Below, piece after piece: positions 1-11,454 of a stretch of 64,000 nucleotides of DNA. Made by a program: the position numbers and the translations under genes. The stretch comes from Thermothelomyces thermophilus ATCC 42464 (taxonomy: Eukaryota; Ascomycota; Sordariomycetes; Sordariales; Chaetomiaceae), in assembly GCF_000226095.1 (NCBI RefSeq), contig NC_016472.1, positions 2,852,001 to 2,916,000 of the forward strand. Direction: 5' to 3'. How positions within the stretch are numbered: position 1 is the first letter of the stretch; every line of letters begins with the position of its first letter. The notes under the pieces were generated by a model, which did not search any database, was not told where the DNA came from, and saw only the letters and a list, made by a program, of their open reading frames with translations.

Positions 1-124
1 TTTAGGTACTAGAGAGCTCTCCTTAATCTTTAAGATATTAATTATAGGCTTATATAACTAGGGGGTAGAAAATAAGTTAAATTCGCTAAATAAAATACCA
101 CTTAATACTTCCTATCCATTACTA

Positions 125-950
125 TTAGCCATTACTAAGATTAATAGCCTTACCTTTGCCTTTATCTTAGCTAGGTAGTAATATAATGCTTAATATATTA
201 TCAGATACATTAATATAAGCATTATAAGCCTCTTTAATCTTACCTAACTAGTAGAAGATATTATATACTAAGTAAGTAATCTTTATAAAATATATAAGTT
301 TAGCCTTATCAAGCTCGTACTCCTCTATATTATCTATACTAGCATGTTTTAGGTTACTCTAAAGAATTATATATAACTTCTTAAGATCCTATATATAACT
401 ATTAGCAATTTGCCTATATATTAGGGGTAGAGGTTTAGGATCTAGGGACTTATAAAAGCTTTAGCTCTATCCAATAAAGCCTTCGTTAAATCCTTTACTC
501 ACCTAATATAAAAAGTAGAACTACTAATATAGTTAATATAAGTATTATAAGAGCTATTAGATATATAGGTAATTAGTATATATCTCCTTATATTTATAAG
601 AACTATAAGTATAATAGTAATAATAGGAGCTAGCGCTAGAATAATCGTAACATTCCCCAAAAGAACGTCCTACTAGAGCTAACTATATATATATTCTGTA
701 AGGTACCTTACAAAGCTTACTAATAGTAATATCGCTATATTTAGTTAGCTTGAACGATCTTAACGCGACTAGTAAAGCGCTAGAAAACTACAAAACTAGT
801 AATAAACAAGAATACTTACAGTTTAGAAGCTTTAGTACGCTTACGTTTTCAAGGCGTTATAAGAGTAGGAGTTAACCTACTAGTAATAGCCGTATTTGTA
901 ATAGGTATACCTAACAAGTTATCCGTTAATTCGAGTATAGGAGGCATCAT
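125..950 (-). pseudogene. Antisense Cys-rich ORF in the 3' region of copia A (left copy)
   Basis: On the strand opposite to the element's gag-pol, an open-frame-like region starts with two ATG codons (MMPPILEL...) 240 bp from the LTR and ends in a run rich in Lys/Gly followed by TAA. Reading requires changes of frame, consistent with introns (a GTAAGT follows the basic stretch KRKRTKASKL). Stops are TAG, TGA or TAA explainable as mutated CAG, CGA or CAA. The same frames and order occur in the other A copy at 14151-14953. The region lies beyond RNase H, so it is not a shadow of pol. I do not recognise the product beyond its cysteine cluster. Confidence 0.5.
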
Positions 951-1189
951 CTTATTATTATTATTATAATTAAAACTAGTAATATTATCGCTATTATAAC
1001 TATAATAGCTATATTTAATCTATAGCTTTAAAGGAATCGCTCTACTATACTTAACTCTTTTAGACTTCCAAATATAAAAGGTAGGCCCCTTAAGGGAGCT
1101 ATTAAGGTAAGAGCGACAAAGGATATAATATTAAGAATAGTATTACTATAAAGCGTAGTTAAACGACTATTACCTTTAACTAGGGGGTA

Positions 1190-1398
1190 TGTCGGAAGCT
1201 ATAAAGCTTCTAAACGTATTAGCTATACGTTTGCTATAGCTATATAAGGCTATTTAACGTATTGGCTAGTTCCTTTTGTCTATAAATATTAGTCGTTTTG
1301 TCTCCTTTGTAGATAGTTCAATAAGGTACTGTCTCCTTCGTATAGCCACCTACTGTAAACTGCTTTTAACGCTCCCGAAGCTCCCACTGCGTTTGGCA
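1190..1398 (+). repeat. 3' LTR of left copia A copy
   Basis: The LTR begins TGTCGGAAGCT and ends GCGTTTGGCA, directly after the polypurine tract. It is the inverted counterpart of the two 208-bp LTRs of the complete A copy, with one extra base. It is less mutated near its gene-side end than the internal sequence. The next five host bases are ccgac, the expected target duplication whose partner lies off-window. Confidence 0.85.
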
Positions 1399-2086
1399 CC
1401 GACAGACGCTGCAAAGGGCCGCTTACACCCCGCCGCCATGGAACTAACAGCAGCCGCCGCGACAGCAACGGCAAGCTCCAGTCCGCCACCCGGGACAGAA
1501 CAACCCAGGTCCCAACTCCCGGCCCACCTACCAGCCTCCCTACCGTCCCTCTCAGGACGGGCAAGCCAGTCTAGTCCGTAGACTCGAACAACAGCCACCG
1601 CGACAGCAACATCAACAACAGCAGCGTCTACTCAGCGTGCCCACGGGACAGAGACCCCGACCCAGACAACCCAATGCCGCCGGGACGCCTCCTCCCCGAG
1701 TCGGCCGCGTCGCGCCTCCTAGTCCGCAGTACAGCTACGCCGCGCCGTCAAGGAGTACCAACCCCAACAGACCATCCCCGGTAAAGCGCAAAGACTCCGG
1801 CTACTCGAGCTGGAGCGCCGCGACGCCTCGAACGCTGGATGCTCCTGGGGCGCATGAGCAGGGACGTGGACATGGGCTCGGAGCGGCGGTGGAAGAGGGG
1901 GAGGGGGAGGAGGAGGAGGAGGAGGCCTATTATACTGGTCCGGATGGGTATGACGGCTATGACGATGGGAATGGAGTCGCCGGGGGGGAGTATGAGCATG
2001 GAGATGGGGAGTATGAGCAGGAATACTATGATGAGTCCGGGCGGTATCACGCGTGGGATGAGGAGGATGTGGAGGTGAGGTATTGA
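1399..2086 (+). pseudogene. C-terminal remnant of a host gene truncated by copia A
   Basis: An open frame read from the LTR edge encodes a Pro/Gln/Arg-rich stretch (QTLQRAAYTPPPWN, stop, QQPPRQQRQ...), then a Ser/Pro region with KRKDSGYSSW, then a strongly acidic tail (EEGEGEEEEEEAYY, GEYEQEYYDESG) ending at TAA-free TGA 2084-2086. The single in-frame TAA at 1445-1447 sits in a Gln-rich run and is most simply a CAA changed to TAA, that is RIP leaking out of the transposon. Low-complexity composition continues on both sides of it. There is no credible start codon after the LTR, so I infer that the N-terminal part was cut off by the insertion. Function is unknown; the tail looks like an intrinsically disordered C-terminus. 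Confidence 0.6.
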
Positions 2087-2494
2087 GAGTCGTGTCTCGG
2101 TGTTGGTCGCTTAATTATTTATTACAAAGCACGGCGCACCCACGGCTAAAACGTCACTGTAAAAATGCTGCACTACAGTACAGTACTCTTCCGAGAACCT
2201 GACGCAGCTATGCCGGGCCGACCAACCAGAAATAGAAGGACGCAGCAGGGGGGGCTTTATTAATCTACTTCTCGAGAGAAGTCCACTAGTGGGAGGCAAT
2301 GTGTGGAGCGGAGATAGAGAGTAGGAGGAGTACAGTGGGTAAAAGACGGTTGTTATTTAAACTGAGCCTGCAGCGAGCTGCAAATCGCCGGCACCAGTGC
2401 CAGGGTCGAGGTGTGCATAGGTAATTAACTTGTCTTGTTGCCCGGTCACGGTTTCCCCCGCGGTTCTCTGAAGAGCCAGATGGTGTTTGTTAAG
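2087..2494. other. Intergenic, no gene seen
   Basis: This stretch lies between the truncated gene and the convergent small gene on the minus strand. Composition is ordinary for the gene island. It contains a short CTCGAGAGAAG-type inverted motif near 2271, but I see no coding signal or RNA gene. Confidence 0.5.
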
Positions 2495-2917
2495 TCAACT
2501 CAAAGCCGGAAGAGAATTGGCGAATGCAGTTCTCTTGTCCCAGATGGCCGGGTCGATCCAGATGAGCTCGGCGAACTGCGTGCCGTTGCTGCTAACGTCA
2601 AGGACCGAGATGTGGGACCACCTGGGATGCGCCGTGACGGCAAGGTTGTCGGTAGCCAAGATTCCCTTGCCGTCCATCACCACCATGTACTTGGCCCCGA
2701 TGGTCACCAGGTGCTGGAAGCGGACATTGGCGAAGTTGGAGTCGAGGAGGACCGGCGCCTTTTGACAGGCATGCTTGCCGACACCAGCGACCCCACGTAC
2801 AGCTCGCCCGCCTATGTCAGCAGCAAGGCCAAGCCGCAGGATATCATTGTCAAGCTTGTCAGGGCGCCGAGCTCGTGATCTCGTCATGCGCTGCCTTGCA
2901 ACCCCTGCTCTGGGCAT
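2495..2917 (-). CDS. Hypothetical protein or C-terminal gene remnant
   Basis: A 140-codon frame with clear coding-type third-position GC bias from about residue 50 onward (LLDSNFANVRFQHLV, IGAKYMVVMDGKGILATDN, AELIWIDPAIWDKRTAFAN). The first 45 codons look less protein-like, and the neighbouring frame there reads GELYVGSLVSASMP, so either an upstream exon joins near 2780 or the gene has suffered a frameshift. The alternating hydrophobic pattern suggests beta strands. No signal peptide is visible in the annotated frame. It lies in the same direction as, and downstream of, the 272-aa gene. I do not recognise the family. Confidence 0.45.
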   Translation of the reverse strand: MPRAGVARQRMTRSRARRPDKLDNDILRLGLAADIGGRAVRGVAGVGKHACQKAPVLLDSNFANVRFQHLVTIGAKYMVVMDGKGILATDNLAVTAHPRWSHISVLDVSSNGTQFAELIWIDPAIWDKRTAFANSLPALS

Positions 2918-3276
2918 GTGTATTTAGGCATAGACAGATGCATCTTGATCAATATCATCATGTCTAGGACGACTAATTAAATAGAGCTATGGCATGTGCA
3001 TGAGTGGAATCTGAAGCCGTTGACTTTGAACCACTAAATCAGATATTCGGAATCATAACTGGGTGATGAGCTCAATGTACTTACGTGCGGCTTAACCTTG
3101 TGAGATTGAATTCTCTCATGTTGTCCACTTAATACAGGTAGAGCTAATTATTTCGGTCATTTTGTTCGATTGCGCCACCACAGTTCAGTTGCTACCCGTG
3201 ACGGTAGACACCGTCCCAACTTTGACATCCCCTAGCAGGAGGTCACCGTCGTGCTCCGTGATCCGGATGTTTGACT
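2918..3276. other. Intergenic, no gene seen
   Basis: This is the gap between two same-strand genes, AT-richer than its surroundings. It holds the 3' flank of the 272-aa gene and possibly the promoter of the small gene downstream. No motif stands out. Confidence 0.45.
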
Positions 3277-4095
3277 TCAACTCCCAGTCTGCCCGGCTCC
3301 AGAATATGTGAGCGGCTCACACAGCCAAGTCATGGCTGCCAACCGGTCGTGCAGCGGGTGCTTCTTGCGATTGGCCTTCCACCTCTCCTCTGGCATGACC
3401 ATCAGAGAACCCGGCTTCGGATGAGAAACCATCAGCTTCGTCCCCGGCGGCAAGGGCTTGCCGGCCACGGCATCCCCATAAGCAGCCAGGATATCGTCGC
3501 GCAAGCCCAGCAGCCAGGGATGCACCGCCGACACAAAATCATGCACCGTCAGGAACTCTCCCGTCGCCTCCACCACCAACTTGGCGGCCTTGTCAAGCGG
3601 ACGGTCTACTCCGCAGCACCTCCGCAGGTGCTCCTGCCCGGGGAAGCCCTCGTATTCCGGGTCCTCGCCGGGAATCATCCCGAAGCGGACTTGGCTGCCT
3701 TCGGCCTCCCAGTCGTCGTCGGGTCCATCCCAGTGCCCGTCGTGCGTCTCGCCCCAAAGCTTCTCCCAGTCGTCCAGGACGTCGACGCTCACCGTGGCGG
3801 ATCTGATCTTGGGTTCGGTGAGCGGGGACTGCGAGACGGGATGCAATTCCGACGCATCGGCGCCGGATGAACCCCCGCGGACGTACGGCTCGAGAGGAGC
3901 GTTCGGGTCGTAAAAGGGTTCGGGCATGACAAAGATGGAAGTGCTCAGGGGTCCGGTGAGAGCCCAGTAGAGGCGCTTGGCGTCCTTGGTAGCCGGGATG
4001 AACTTGTTTGCCGGGTGCGCGGCCGGTGTTGAATTCGCGTTGTCTTGCGCAGACGAGTGCTCATTTCTGGAAGTTCTGGTGTCCGAGGTGGCCAT
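3277..4095 (-). CDS. Conserved-looking hypothetical protein, 272 aa
   Basis: A single uninterrupted exon from ATG 4095 to a stop at 3277-3279. The N-terminus is Ser/Thr/Asn-rich and probably disordered. Residues about 40-75 (TKDAKRLYWALTGPLST, FVMPEPFYDPNAPLEPYVRG) and about 165-225 (LTVHDFVSAVHPWLLGLRDD, KPLPPGTKLMVSHPKPGS) look like folded, conserved segments. There is no signal peptide or membrane span, so it is probably cytosolic or nuclear. Codon use is GC3-rich throughout. I associate the layout with uncharacterised proteins of Sordariales but cannot name a domain. The open frame on the other strand (3271-3870) is a shadow. Confidence 0.8.
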   Translation of the reverse strand: MATSDTRTSRNEHSSAQDNANSTPAAHPANKFIPATKDAKRLYWALTGPLSTSIFVMPEPFYDPNAPLEPYVRGGSSGADASELHPVSQSPLTEPKIRSATVSVDVLDDWEKLWGETHDGHWDGPDDDWEAEGSQVRFGMIPGEDPEYEGFPGQEHLRRCCGVDRPLDKAAKLVVEATGEFLTVHDFVSAVHPWLLGLRDDILAAYGDAVAGKPLPPGTKLMVSHPKPGSLMVMPEERWKANRKKHPLHDRLAAMTWLCEPLTYSGAGQTGS

Positions 4096-5961
4096 GGCTA
4101 TGGAATATTATCGGCAGGAAACTCATGCACCGATGCGTTGATAAGACGCTCGTGGATTGATGGGGTGCAAGAACCTGAAGTCCTGAACAGGTCACAATGT
4201 TGGGTGACTGGATTGAGATTGGTGATGCTGCTTGACCCTCGCGTGTTGAGAAGGAGTCGGAGAAGGAAACTTGAACTGCAGCGGAAGCGGAACTTGCAGC
4301 CTGTTTATATGTACGGCCTGGGCCTGGTGCTCTCAAAGATCTGATCTCTCAGTCACGTTGCATCCAAATTGTCAAACGAGGGAACCGGGAATATGTGGTG
4401 CTTTCCTGCTTAAGTACCTTACCCAGAGGTAGGTACTTGTACGATACCCATCGGCTCAAGTATTATATCGCTGCTACGAAATGCAAACACCACCGGCAGT
4501 TTCCTTCTACTCTCGCGGAAGGCCATCTCAGGTAAGGTATACAGAGGTACCCGGTGGTTAGTACGGATACTGACTAATTAGTTCAGAACTACCACCTATC
4601 TCCCGACAGGTGGGGCCAAAACCCCCGGCAAAACATCGGGCGAGCGTTGGGTCGAAGCAGCTGAGTCAGCAACCGCAATCGTGCAACGCCCAAGATTTTG
4701 CAAGTCTGGGGAGATTATCGCCCATCCCAGCTGTTATGCGGAAACTCCCAGCCGCGACCAACAAACCTGGAAATTAACTGGCAATCCGTTGGTAGGCACC
4801 TCGCTCGCAATTCCAGCACTGGCGAATTATTGAGATGCCATAAATAGGAACAGGGCAGATGACAATCATCAACCCGTCGCATGCAATGCCACGCTGCGAT
4901 CGGGAGGGAATTATTCGAGAGGACGCACTTCGACAATTGAGGCAGTCTTGCCCACGGAAAGGTCCAACCGTGTTCCAGTGACGATATTTAAGCTTAGAGC
5001 AGCCAGGCGAATCAGCAGCTGGCCCAGACTGCTAGCGGGAGCTCAGGTTGACCGGACCGGGGCCGAGAGCTCAATAAATGGCTTGCCGCAGGCAATGGCG
5101 TTGCATCCAAACAATAACAATGCGGAAATGAGCTCCGCAGCGGATTTATTATTTTTTTTTTCAAGGGTGCGTACCGCAACACTGGAGTGCATGGTGGACC
5201 GATTCAACCTGATGGCGCAAAGCCATGAGTCCAGCGGGGTTGCCGACCAGGCACAGCACTACCCCGGATCAACCTGGGCGAACGGGTAAGTAACCAAAGG
5301 AAGCACGGAGCACAGAACAAAATGTGGTGTGACAACCGCGCTGGGGACGTGCCTCTACACAATATCGGTCGAGATTGGCTACCGCACCGGGTGCATCGGC
5401 GTCCTTGGGAATCCCAAGTTCCCAATGTTGCACTCCCCCGGCCACATTCCGTGTTCTCGCCCCTAACCAACGCTCCAAAACCAGTCCACGGGCTGTCTTG
5501 GTCCAGAAAGGGTCGAGAGTTTACGGATCCTATTCCTGGGTCTTAATCTAGACCTTGGTTCGTGCCAATCCCAGCACCCGGAAATCCACGGGCGGTAATC
5601 TGGATAAATTGGGAAAGCTCCGCACCCAAACTTTGCGAGGAGAAAAATGCGCCGAAAGCATGGGTGGCGACGAGAAGACCAACATCACGATCCGTTTGGA
5701 TCACGACACTCGCATTCCCAGGCAGGTCGATGCCAGGTGTTATGCTAGGCGTTGGGGTCTCGAGGATATAAAGGAGCATGCATTCCTGAGCTGTCCCAGG
5801 TAAAGACCGAAGCAAAGCTCCGCCATAGAAACATACTTGACTCTCCCAGCCCTTTCTCAATATTAACCGAGAAACAGAATCTGCACAGTCGTGAACGGTT
5901 TCAATATTTGTCAACTTCACCAGATTCAACTTCCGAGAACGCCATTTCGGGTTCATCAGCA
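4096..5961. other. Intergenic region with divergent promoters
   Basis: 1.87 kb between the minus-strand 272-aa gene and the plus-strand DUF4360 gene. Several frames of 70-140 codons occur on both strands but lack coding bias, splice signals or plausible protein composition. A short T-run lies at 5152-5161. Upstream sequences of both flanking genes must lie here. Confidence 0.55.
5763..5772 (+). promoter_or_regulatory. TATA-like box of the DUF4360 gene
   Basis: The string gatataaagg stands about 195 bp before the chosen start codon, with CT-rich sequence between them. This fits a core promoter for the secreted protein gene; it is a motif match only. Confidence 0.4.
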
Positions 5962-6666
5962 ATGGGTCTCCTTTCTAACCTCGTGCTCCTCACAGCGGCC
6001 GTGGCTGTCGCCGCCGATCCCGCCACGCCCAAGATCTCCAGCATCAGCTTTTCAGGCAACGGTTGCCTCAACGACCCCAAATTCTCGGGCAACTTCGACG
6101 TCCCATGCCTCACCTTTTCAAACTTTGCTGCCGCCCTCCCGGGAAACAACAAAACGGTCAACTGCCAGGTCCACCTGCAAACACAGGGCGCGACCCCCGG
6201 GTGGCAGGTGGCACTCAAGAGCAACGTCGTCAAGGGCCACGTCGTTCTCTCTCCTGGAACCACTCTGACCCACTACACGACCGTCTTCTTCAGCCAGGAC
6301 GCTTCGAACACGGTGAGTCCCGACCGAAGACATGCAGTCATTTCCGCTTTCTTCTCTCTCCCCCTCGGTTATCATCATCAGCCCATCGCAGCAGGCCACT
6401 CACCGACTTGGGGGTCGACCCCCTTCGCGGTGTCGAACCAGGACACCTTCTCGAACACGATCGAAAACAAGGGCACCACCGCCATCAACAAGCCCGTCAC
6501 CCTCGTCGGCAACGCCGACGGCGGAAAGGTGTGGTCGCCGTGCACCGGCAGCGACGGGTCCACGGGCATCATGAACATCAACTTCCGGGGCGCGTTGGCG
6601 GGCGATGGGGAAGCCTATTTCGAGGCGAACACCGAGGAATGGGATCTCGAGTGGAGGAAGTGCTGA
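5962..6666 (+). CDS. Secreted DUF4360 family protein, 211 aa
   Basis: Exons 5962-6312 and 6382-6666. The 69-nt intron starts GTGAGT, and the splice keeps the frame (…ASNT then PIAAGHSPTWG…). Start ATG 5962 gives a clear signal peptide (MGLLSNLVLLTAAVAVAA, cleavage before DPATPK). The mature part shows the features I associate with DUF4360: an SFSGNGC motif near the N-terminus, NCQVHL in the middle, and VWSPC...GIMNINFRG near the end, with cysteines at conserved-looking places. Length matches the usual 200 aa or so. The family is secreted and of unknown function in fungi. An unspliced reading through the intron is also open, but it inserts an odd His/Phe-rich segment. Confidence 0.82.
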   Translation: MGLLSNLVLLTAAVAVAADPATPKISSISFSGNGCLNDPKFSGNFDVPCLTFSNFAAALPGNNKTVNCQVHLQTQGATPGWQVALKSNVVKGHVVLSPGTTLTHYTTVFFSQDASNTVSPDRRHAVISAFFSLPLGYHHQPIAAGHSPTWGSTPFAVSNQDTFSNTIENKGTTAINKPVTLVGNADGGKVWSPCTGSDGSTGIMNINFRGALAGDGEAYFEANTEEWDLEWRKC

Positions 6667-7518
6667 TTATCAGAGGAAGAACGGACCACACGCCAGCCAA
6701 TCATGTTCTTCTCCGTCGAAAGATGAGGGTTAAGATTCAAAATGTACTAGAGGAAGGGCTGGGGAGAAAAAAAGGTTAGGTTTGCTCTTTTTTTTTTTTT
6801 TTTTTTTTTTTTGTATCTATAGTTTTGCCTTGGATAAAGAGATTGATTTCCATCAACCTAGATCCTCACCCCAAGGCTCCGAATCTCACCAGAATATCTT
6901 GGAGGCACTGGAAGGTGTTGTCTAAATACACTACAGGTCGGACCCTGGTCAGTCATTCCTCCTGTTGGTGGGTCAGCCAGATCTGACCCCCTGGTAGTCA
7001 AGTCCTGTAATTAACAGTCGGATGGAAACTTCTATTCAATATACGGATGTAGGTTAGGCATTATTACAGAATGGTATTTCCTTCCCAAAATGACGAGCAA
7101 GCCTGCCCAATGCTCCGATGCAATGCAGCGAAAATGACTCCCGGAACCCAGCCCATCCTGTTCCCGCCCCTCAGATGTCCCATTTTTTGTTCTTTGAGGT
7201 TCGAAAGACCATAGGAGGCTTTACCCCGATATGGCTTTCCTGTCTGCCGAGTAGTGGTAGGCTGACCCTCGCTCATCGCGAGATGGAGGCTCCCCTCCCC
7301 TTTTTGGCCTGACTGCCGTGAAAACAGGCACGGCACCCCATCGCACCACTCGGCTCGGTACACCCAACCCCCCCCCCCCTTTCTTCTTCCTCCTTCCTTT
7401 CTCAGCCAAGGTCGACTCGACTCTAAACCCAGGCTTGCAGATGGGGGAGAGGGGCACGCAGCGACAACAATACCGCAAACAACTCGTCTTTCTCTCTTCC
7501 CTTCTTCGAGCAATCCCA
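6667..7518. other. Intergenic 3' flanks, poly-T tract
   Basis: This separates the 3' ends of the convergent DUF4360 and MFS genes. It contains an uninterrupted T run at about 6787-6812 and a C run at about 7369-7379 followed by a CT-rich stretch. Frames seen here are low in coding character. Confidence 0.55.
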
Positions 7519-9342
7519 TCAAGGGTTGGCCACGTAACTGCGCGCCCGCTCCAGATCCTCCAGGTCCTCGTGCAGCGGCGCGTTCGCGTCGACGGGCCGC
7601 GCGTCCCGCCCCTTCTCGAGCTCCTGCTCCTCCTTCTCCTCCTCGCCACCGAAGGCGTACTTGCTCCGCGCGCGGATCCTGGCGCCGTAGCGCCAGAACA
7701 AGAAGGGGATGGCGCAGCAGGCGAGACTCAGGAAGGCCAGGAAGCTGGACGCCCACTGGTCGCCCATGCGGTCGTACATCTGCTCGGTGAAGAGGACGAC
7801 GCCGGCGCCCCAGAAGGAACGGAGGAACGTCTTGGCGGCCAGGGCGGAGGCGGCCTGGTGCTGGTACGAGTCGACCAGGTAGTTGTTGGCCGCGTTGTAC
7901 AGGAAGATGAAGCCGAACCCGACGGGCAGGCCCGCGAGGCAGGGGCCGACCCAGATCAGGTGCGGGTAGGACGTCCAGGCGAAGATGAAGAGGCCGATCG
8001 GGATGAACCAGCAGCTGACCATCATGGGGATGAGGCGGACCTCGGCGGGGGGCCGGCCGTTGTGCTTGACGACGAGCTTGAGGTAGTGCTTGTTGATCAT
8101 CGGGGCGCAGGCGGCCGAGAGGATGACGCCGACGGCGACGGGAATGAACATGAGACCGGTGGTGCCCGCGCTGTAGCCCTTGCGGGCCTCGAAGATGATG
8201 GGGTAGGCGACGAAGAACATGTAGAGGAGACCGTAGAGCACGGACATGTACAGGCTGATGAGGAAGACGATGAGCTCGCGGAAGAGCAGCTGGAAGGGGC
8301 GGATGAGGAAGACGCCGAGCCGCTGGGAGAACGGGCGGGGGTCGAGTTCGGCCTCGGTAACGTGGCCCTGGTCGCCGGTTTGCTTCCTCAGCTTCGCCGC
8401 GCGTCGCGCAAGGATCGTGGGCGCGTACGTCTCGGGAACGGTGAAGGTGATGAGGAACCAGACGACGAAGGCGAAGATGAGCTGAATCCAGTACAGCCAG
8501 CGCCAGCCAGCCGCGTCGGACAGGAAACCGCCAATGAGGGGGCCAACTAACAAAAGGGAAAAAAAAAAAATGTTAGCAAAAGGGAGCGTCGGCATGCCAA
8601 GAGAAGGGGGTTGGACGGGTGACGTAGACGCACTCGCAGGGCCGATGAAAGGAGCAGCAGAGAAGGCAGCCATGGGAACGCCACGCTCCTCGTTACGCCA
8701 GAGATCGGCAAGGGTACCGCCGACGAGAGTCATGGGTGCGGAGAAAGCGATGCCGTCGATCGCTCTGCAGACAATTAGGGTGCCGATGTTCTTGGCGACT
8801 GCGCAGGGGATGATGAAGACGACGGCGACCAAGAGGGTAGAGCCACTAATAATTAAGGGTTTCGGATGTCAGCATCTGCAAAGCCGGCACGGTTGCTCCG
8901 TCAGAAATCACACAGCAACGAGTAGGGGATTCATACTAGATGATGCGTCTCCCGTAGACCTCGGAAAGAGGGGCAAAAATCATAGGCCCTTGAAAGAACG
9001 TAATTAATTATTAGCTCGCCTGCAAAAAACGTTACCCCATTCAAAACAGGCGCAAGCAAAGGAAGACGACTCACCAACGCCGAAACCGACGACAAACACG
9101 GTGATGGTAACAAGGGCAGCCTCGTGGCTGACATTGAACGACTCCGAGACGCCGGAGATGTCGGCGGTGATGACGCTGGAGCAGAAGGCGACGACGAAAC
9201 ATGTGACGGCAACCACCATGGTGATGTACCACTTGAATAGCTTGGACCAGTTCTTGGGGTTCTCCGGGTCGCCCTCCGTGAAGGTGACCAGCTTGTAGTC
9301 CTTCCGGGTCTCCCCGTTCGGGACTTTGTTTGCCTTGTCCAT
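7519..9342 (-). CDS. MFS drug:H+ antiporter (DHA1-like), 519 aa
   Basis: Four exons on the minus strand: 9342-9075, 8988-8937, 8845-8634, 8546-7519. Introns are 86, 91 and 87 nt with donors GTGAGT, GTATGA and GTGCGT; the total is exactly 520 codons with the stop. The start is [17 protein letters not shown], followed by the [14 protein letters not shown] motif common in fungal DHA1 transporters. Splicing restores the transporter signatures: [18 protein letters not shown] (loop 2-3, motif A-like) and PFIGPAIGPLIGGF (motif C, typical of antiporters). About 12 hydrophobic spans follow, with a central charged loop near [15 protein letters not shown]. The C-tail is acidic ([14 protein letters not shown]). 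It should export small molecules from the plasma membrane; the substrate cannot be read. It is a lone gene with no biosynthetic cluster nearby. Confidence 0.92.
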
Positions 9343-11454
9343 GTTGGTGATAAAACCGCTCGACGGTTAAGCACCACCTAATTCGAACTTGTAATTAACC
9401 TTCAATAATTATCCGTCCTCCTTATTTTCCCGTCTGGGCGACTGTGATTTGTGGATGTTCCGGTTGGCGACGGGGACTAGAAGGCTACACATAAACGTGC
9501 TCTTCTCCTTCGATACCCACTTGGGGAAATCGGACTCGCTCGTCTCCCGAAACTAGTTGGGTGGGAGATAGGAAGGGGTGGTTGTGACTGAAAGAGTATT
9601 TATTTATTGGTGGGGGGGGATGAAGGGAGATTCGTGAGATTGTTCCACCACGTCCCAACACATCTCACATAGTATATAGTACACCATGACCTACCTGGTT
9701 GTGGCCGGGGCCGGCTAGGACTTATTATATCCATCCTGCATCAAGAAGCGGCCTTTGCTCGGGACGGGCTCGGGAAGGTTTCAGCCATGGGACGAGCGCT
9801 CATCTCATCCCTGCGACGATCGGTAAACCACGAACAATGTCGCGAAGAAACGATCGCGAATTCGACGTCAAGTCGCCCTCTGGGAACCGGGCCCACGAGC
9901 TTGGGCCCGCCATTGACCAATCATGCGGCTCGGATGCATGAAGATCTTGTAGCCCGTTGACGTACCTGAGCTCTCTCATGGTGGCAATAGTGGGGCCCCG
10001 TGAGACAGCTTTCGAGTCAGGGAGTGCTGTTATCCAGCCCTGGTCACATCAGCAGTGCCAAGGGGTCCGCGCAGGGAATAAGTGGGCTGAAGGGCCGCTC
10101 TGGTTGGACAGAGTGCTCGGCATCGCGCCGTCCACGAAAAGCGCGAAGCGCCAGCGACCGTCGAGAATAAATATCCATGTCTCGATCCTCGCGAAGCGAA
10201 GAGATAACAACAACAACAACAAAACAAAAAAAAAAAAAAAAAAAAAAAAAACTGGTTCTCGACAAACGAGAGCAAAAGCGAAAGGATCAGCCTTGGCGCA
10301 GAGTTCTCAGCGAGCTACCACAGTATGCTCCTAATCTAACACACACTCACACCTCGACGGTCTCCGTCTTGAGATGCGGGGGTGGCCACTCATGTAGTTG
10401 ATACACAATCTGCCATGACGGTCTTGCACCTTCGAAGCAGAGGTCGGTGATATCAGTCCCGCAAGGAGCCAGAGCCTGTCGGAACGACCGGGGCTAGGTT
10501 GGTCCCAGTCCCTTCGAGAGTGGAGATGTATCGTGGGTCGTGTTCTTGGGTCCTTGTATCTCATTACATAGCTCGTACGCTGTCTTTGTGCATCCCCACC
10601 TTCCTACTGCGTATACCAGGCGGGTAGTTGCTAGCTCCCCTCAATTCTAGACCTGCTTTTCCAGAATTCCGATCGGCCGGTGTGGGTTTCGTCGTAGCCG
10701 GAGGCGATGACTGTCGCTTGAAATTTCGCTGTGCTGTGTCAAATTTGTTTGATCGTGTTTGGGGCTCCGCAAAAGGTGTCGACGCCATTTTCAACTCGTG
10801 TCGAGATGCGCAACATCATCTGACCAGAGTTCTGCATAGTAAGCGCCGGTAATGATTGGAGAGTGAAAAAATTGAGTTTGCCATAACTTAGGTGCCTTGT
10901 GGCCGCTGCCGCCGTCGCCAGAGTCCGTGTGTATCTTCACGAGCAGCACCGCTTACTGGGCAGCGCGATATCCCGAGGCCGGACGCGATGGTCAAATCCG
11001 GGTTCATGCGCTTCCACGTTCGGACGGGATCTTCCCGGAACGTCCCTCGCTCTGCCCTACAGGTAGTGGGTCAATTGACTATTCCGCCCCGGGTCTACTG
11101 GCAACCCAGAGGTTTCTCTGCTTATGTATGTACCTGAACTGGGTACCACCTCAACCTCTTCCAGGGAGGTCAAGAGTTGGTGTGTTCTGTACTTCCGCTG
11201 CGTCACGTTCGAGGCTGTCACGGAATCGGCAATTTGCAAGTTTTCGGCCGTAACTGATGTGTCGTTATGACTCATTCCTTGTCGCTTCTTGCCTGGACCG
11301 TCGATGATGGCTTTGCCCAGCGGTTCACTCTCTATTAATTATTAATCATAGCTTCTCGGCCATCACTGCCGTGCATTACGTGGCTCGACTCGCTCCCCTC
11401 GTGCGCTCTCGCCTGGTCTCGCTTTCCACCCCAACCTGGATTCAAACCAAAACT
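9343..11454. other. Intergenic, no convincing gene
   Basis: About 2.1 kb upstream of the MFS gene and downstream of the next minus-strand gene. A pure A run (about 10223-10250) is preceded by an (AAC)n tract. Frames of 60-125 codons on both strands have no coding bias. The 76-codon minus frame at 10564-10794 is the least bad but has nothing to support it. Confidence 0.5.

Larger units (their letters stand above)
1..1398 (+). mobile_element. Ty1/copia family A element, left copy (3' part only)
   Basis: This is the 3' end of a RIP-mutated LTR retrotransposon that enters from beyond the left edge. It ends in a polypurine tract (actaggggg, about 1179-1187) followed by a TG...CA LTR. The sequence is homologous, inverted, to 13705-14984 plus 22386 onwards, which belongs to the complete family A copy; strand and copia assignment come from that copy, where reverse transcriptase and primer site are visible. 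AT richness and TA excess indicate RIP. Its upstream target duplication is outside the window. Confidence 0.85.

Noticed and set aside
7318-8550. 410-codon plus-strand frame
   Set aside because: It lies opposite the MFS exons, is made of Gly/Asp/Glu/Arg-rich text typical of a mirrored GC3-rich gene, and has no domain. The minus-strand transporter explains the region.
10564-10794. 76-codon minus frame
   Set aside because: Short, no homologous feel, no promoter or splice signals, and an equally long plus frame overlaps it.
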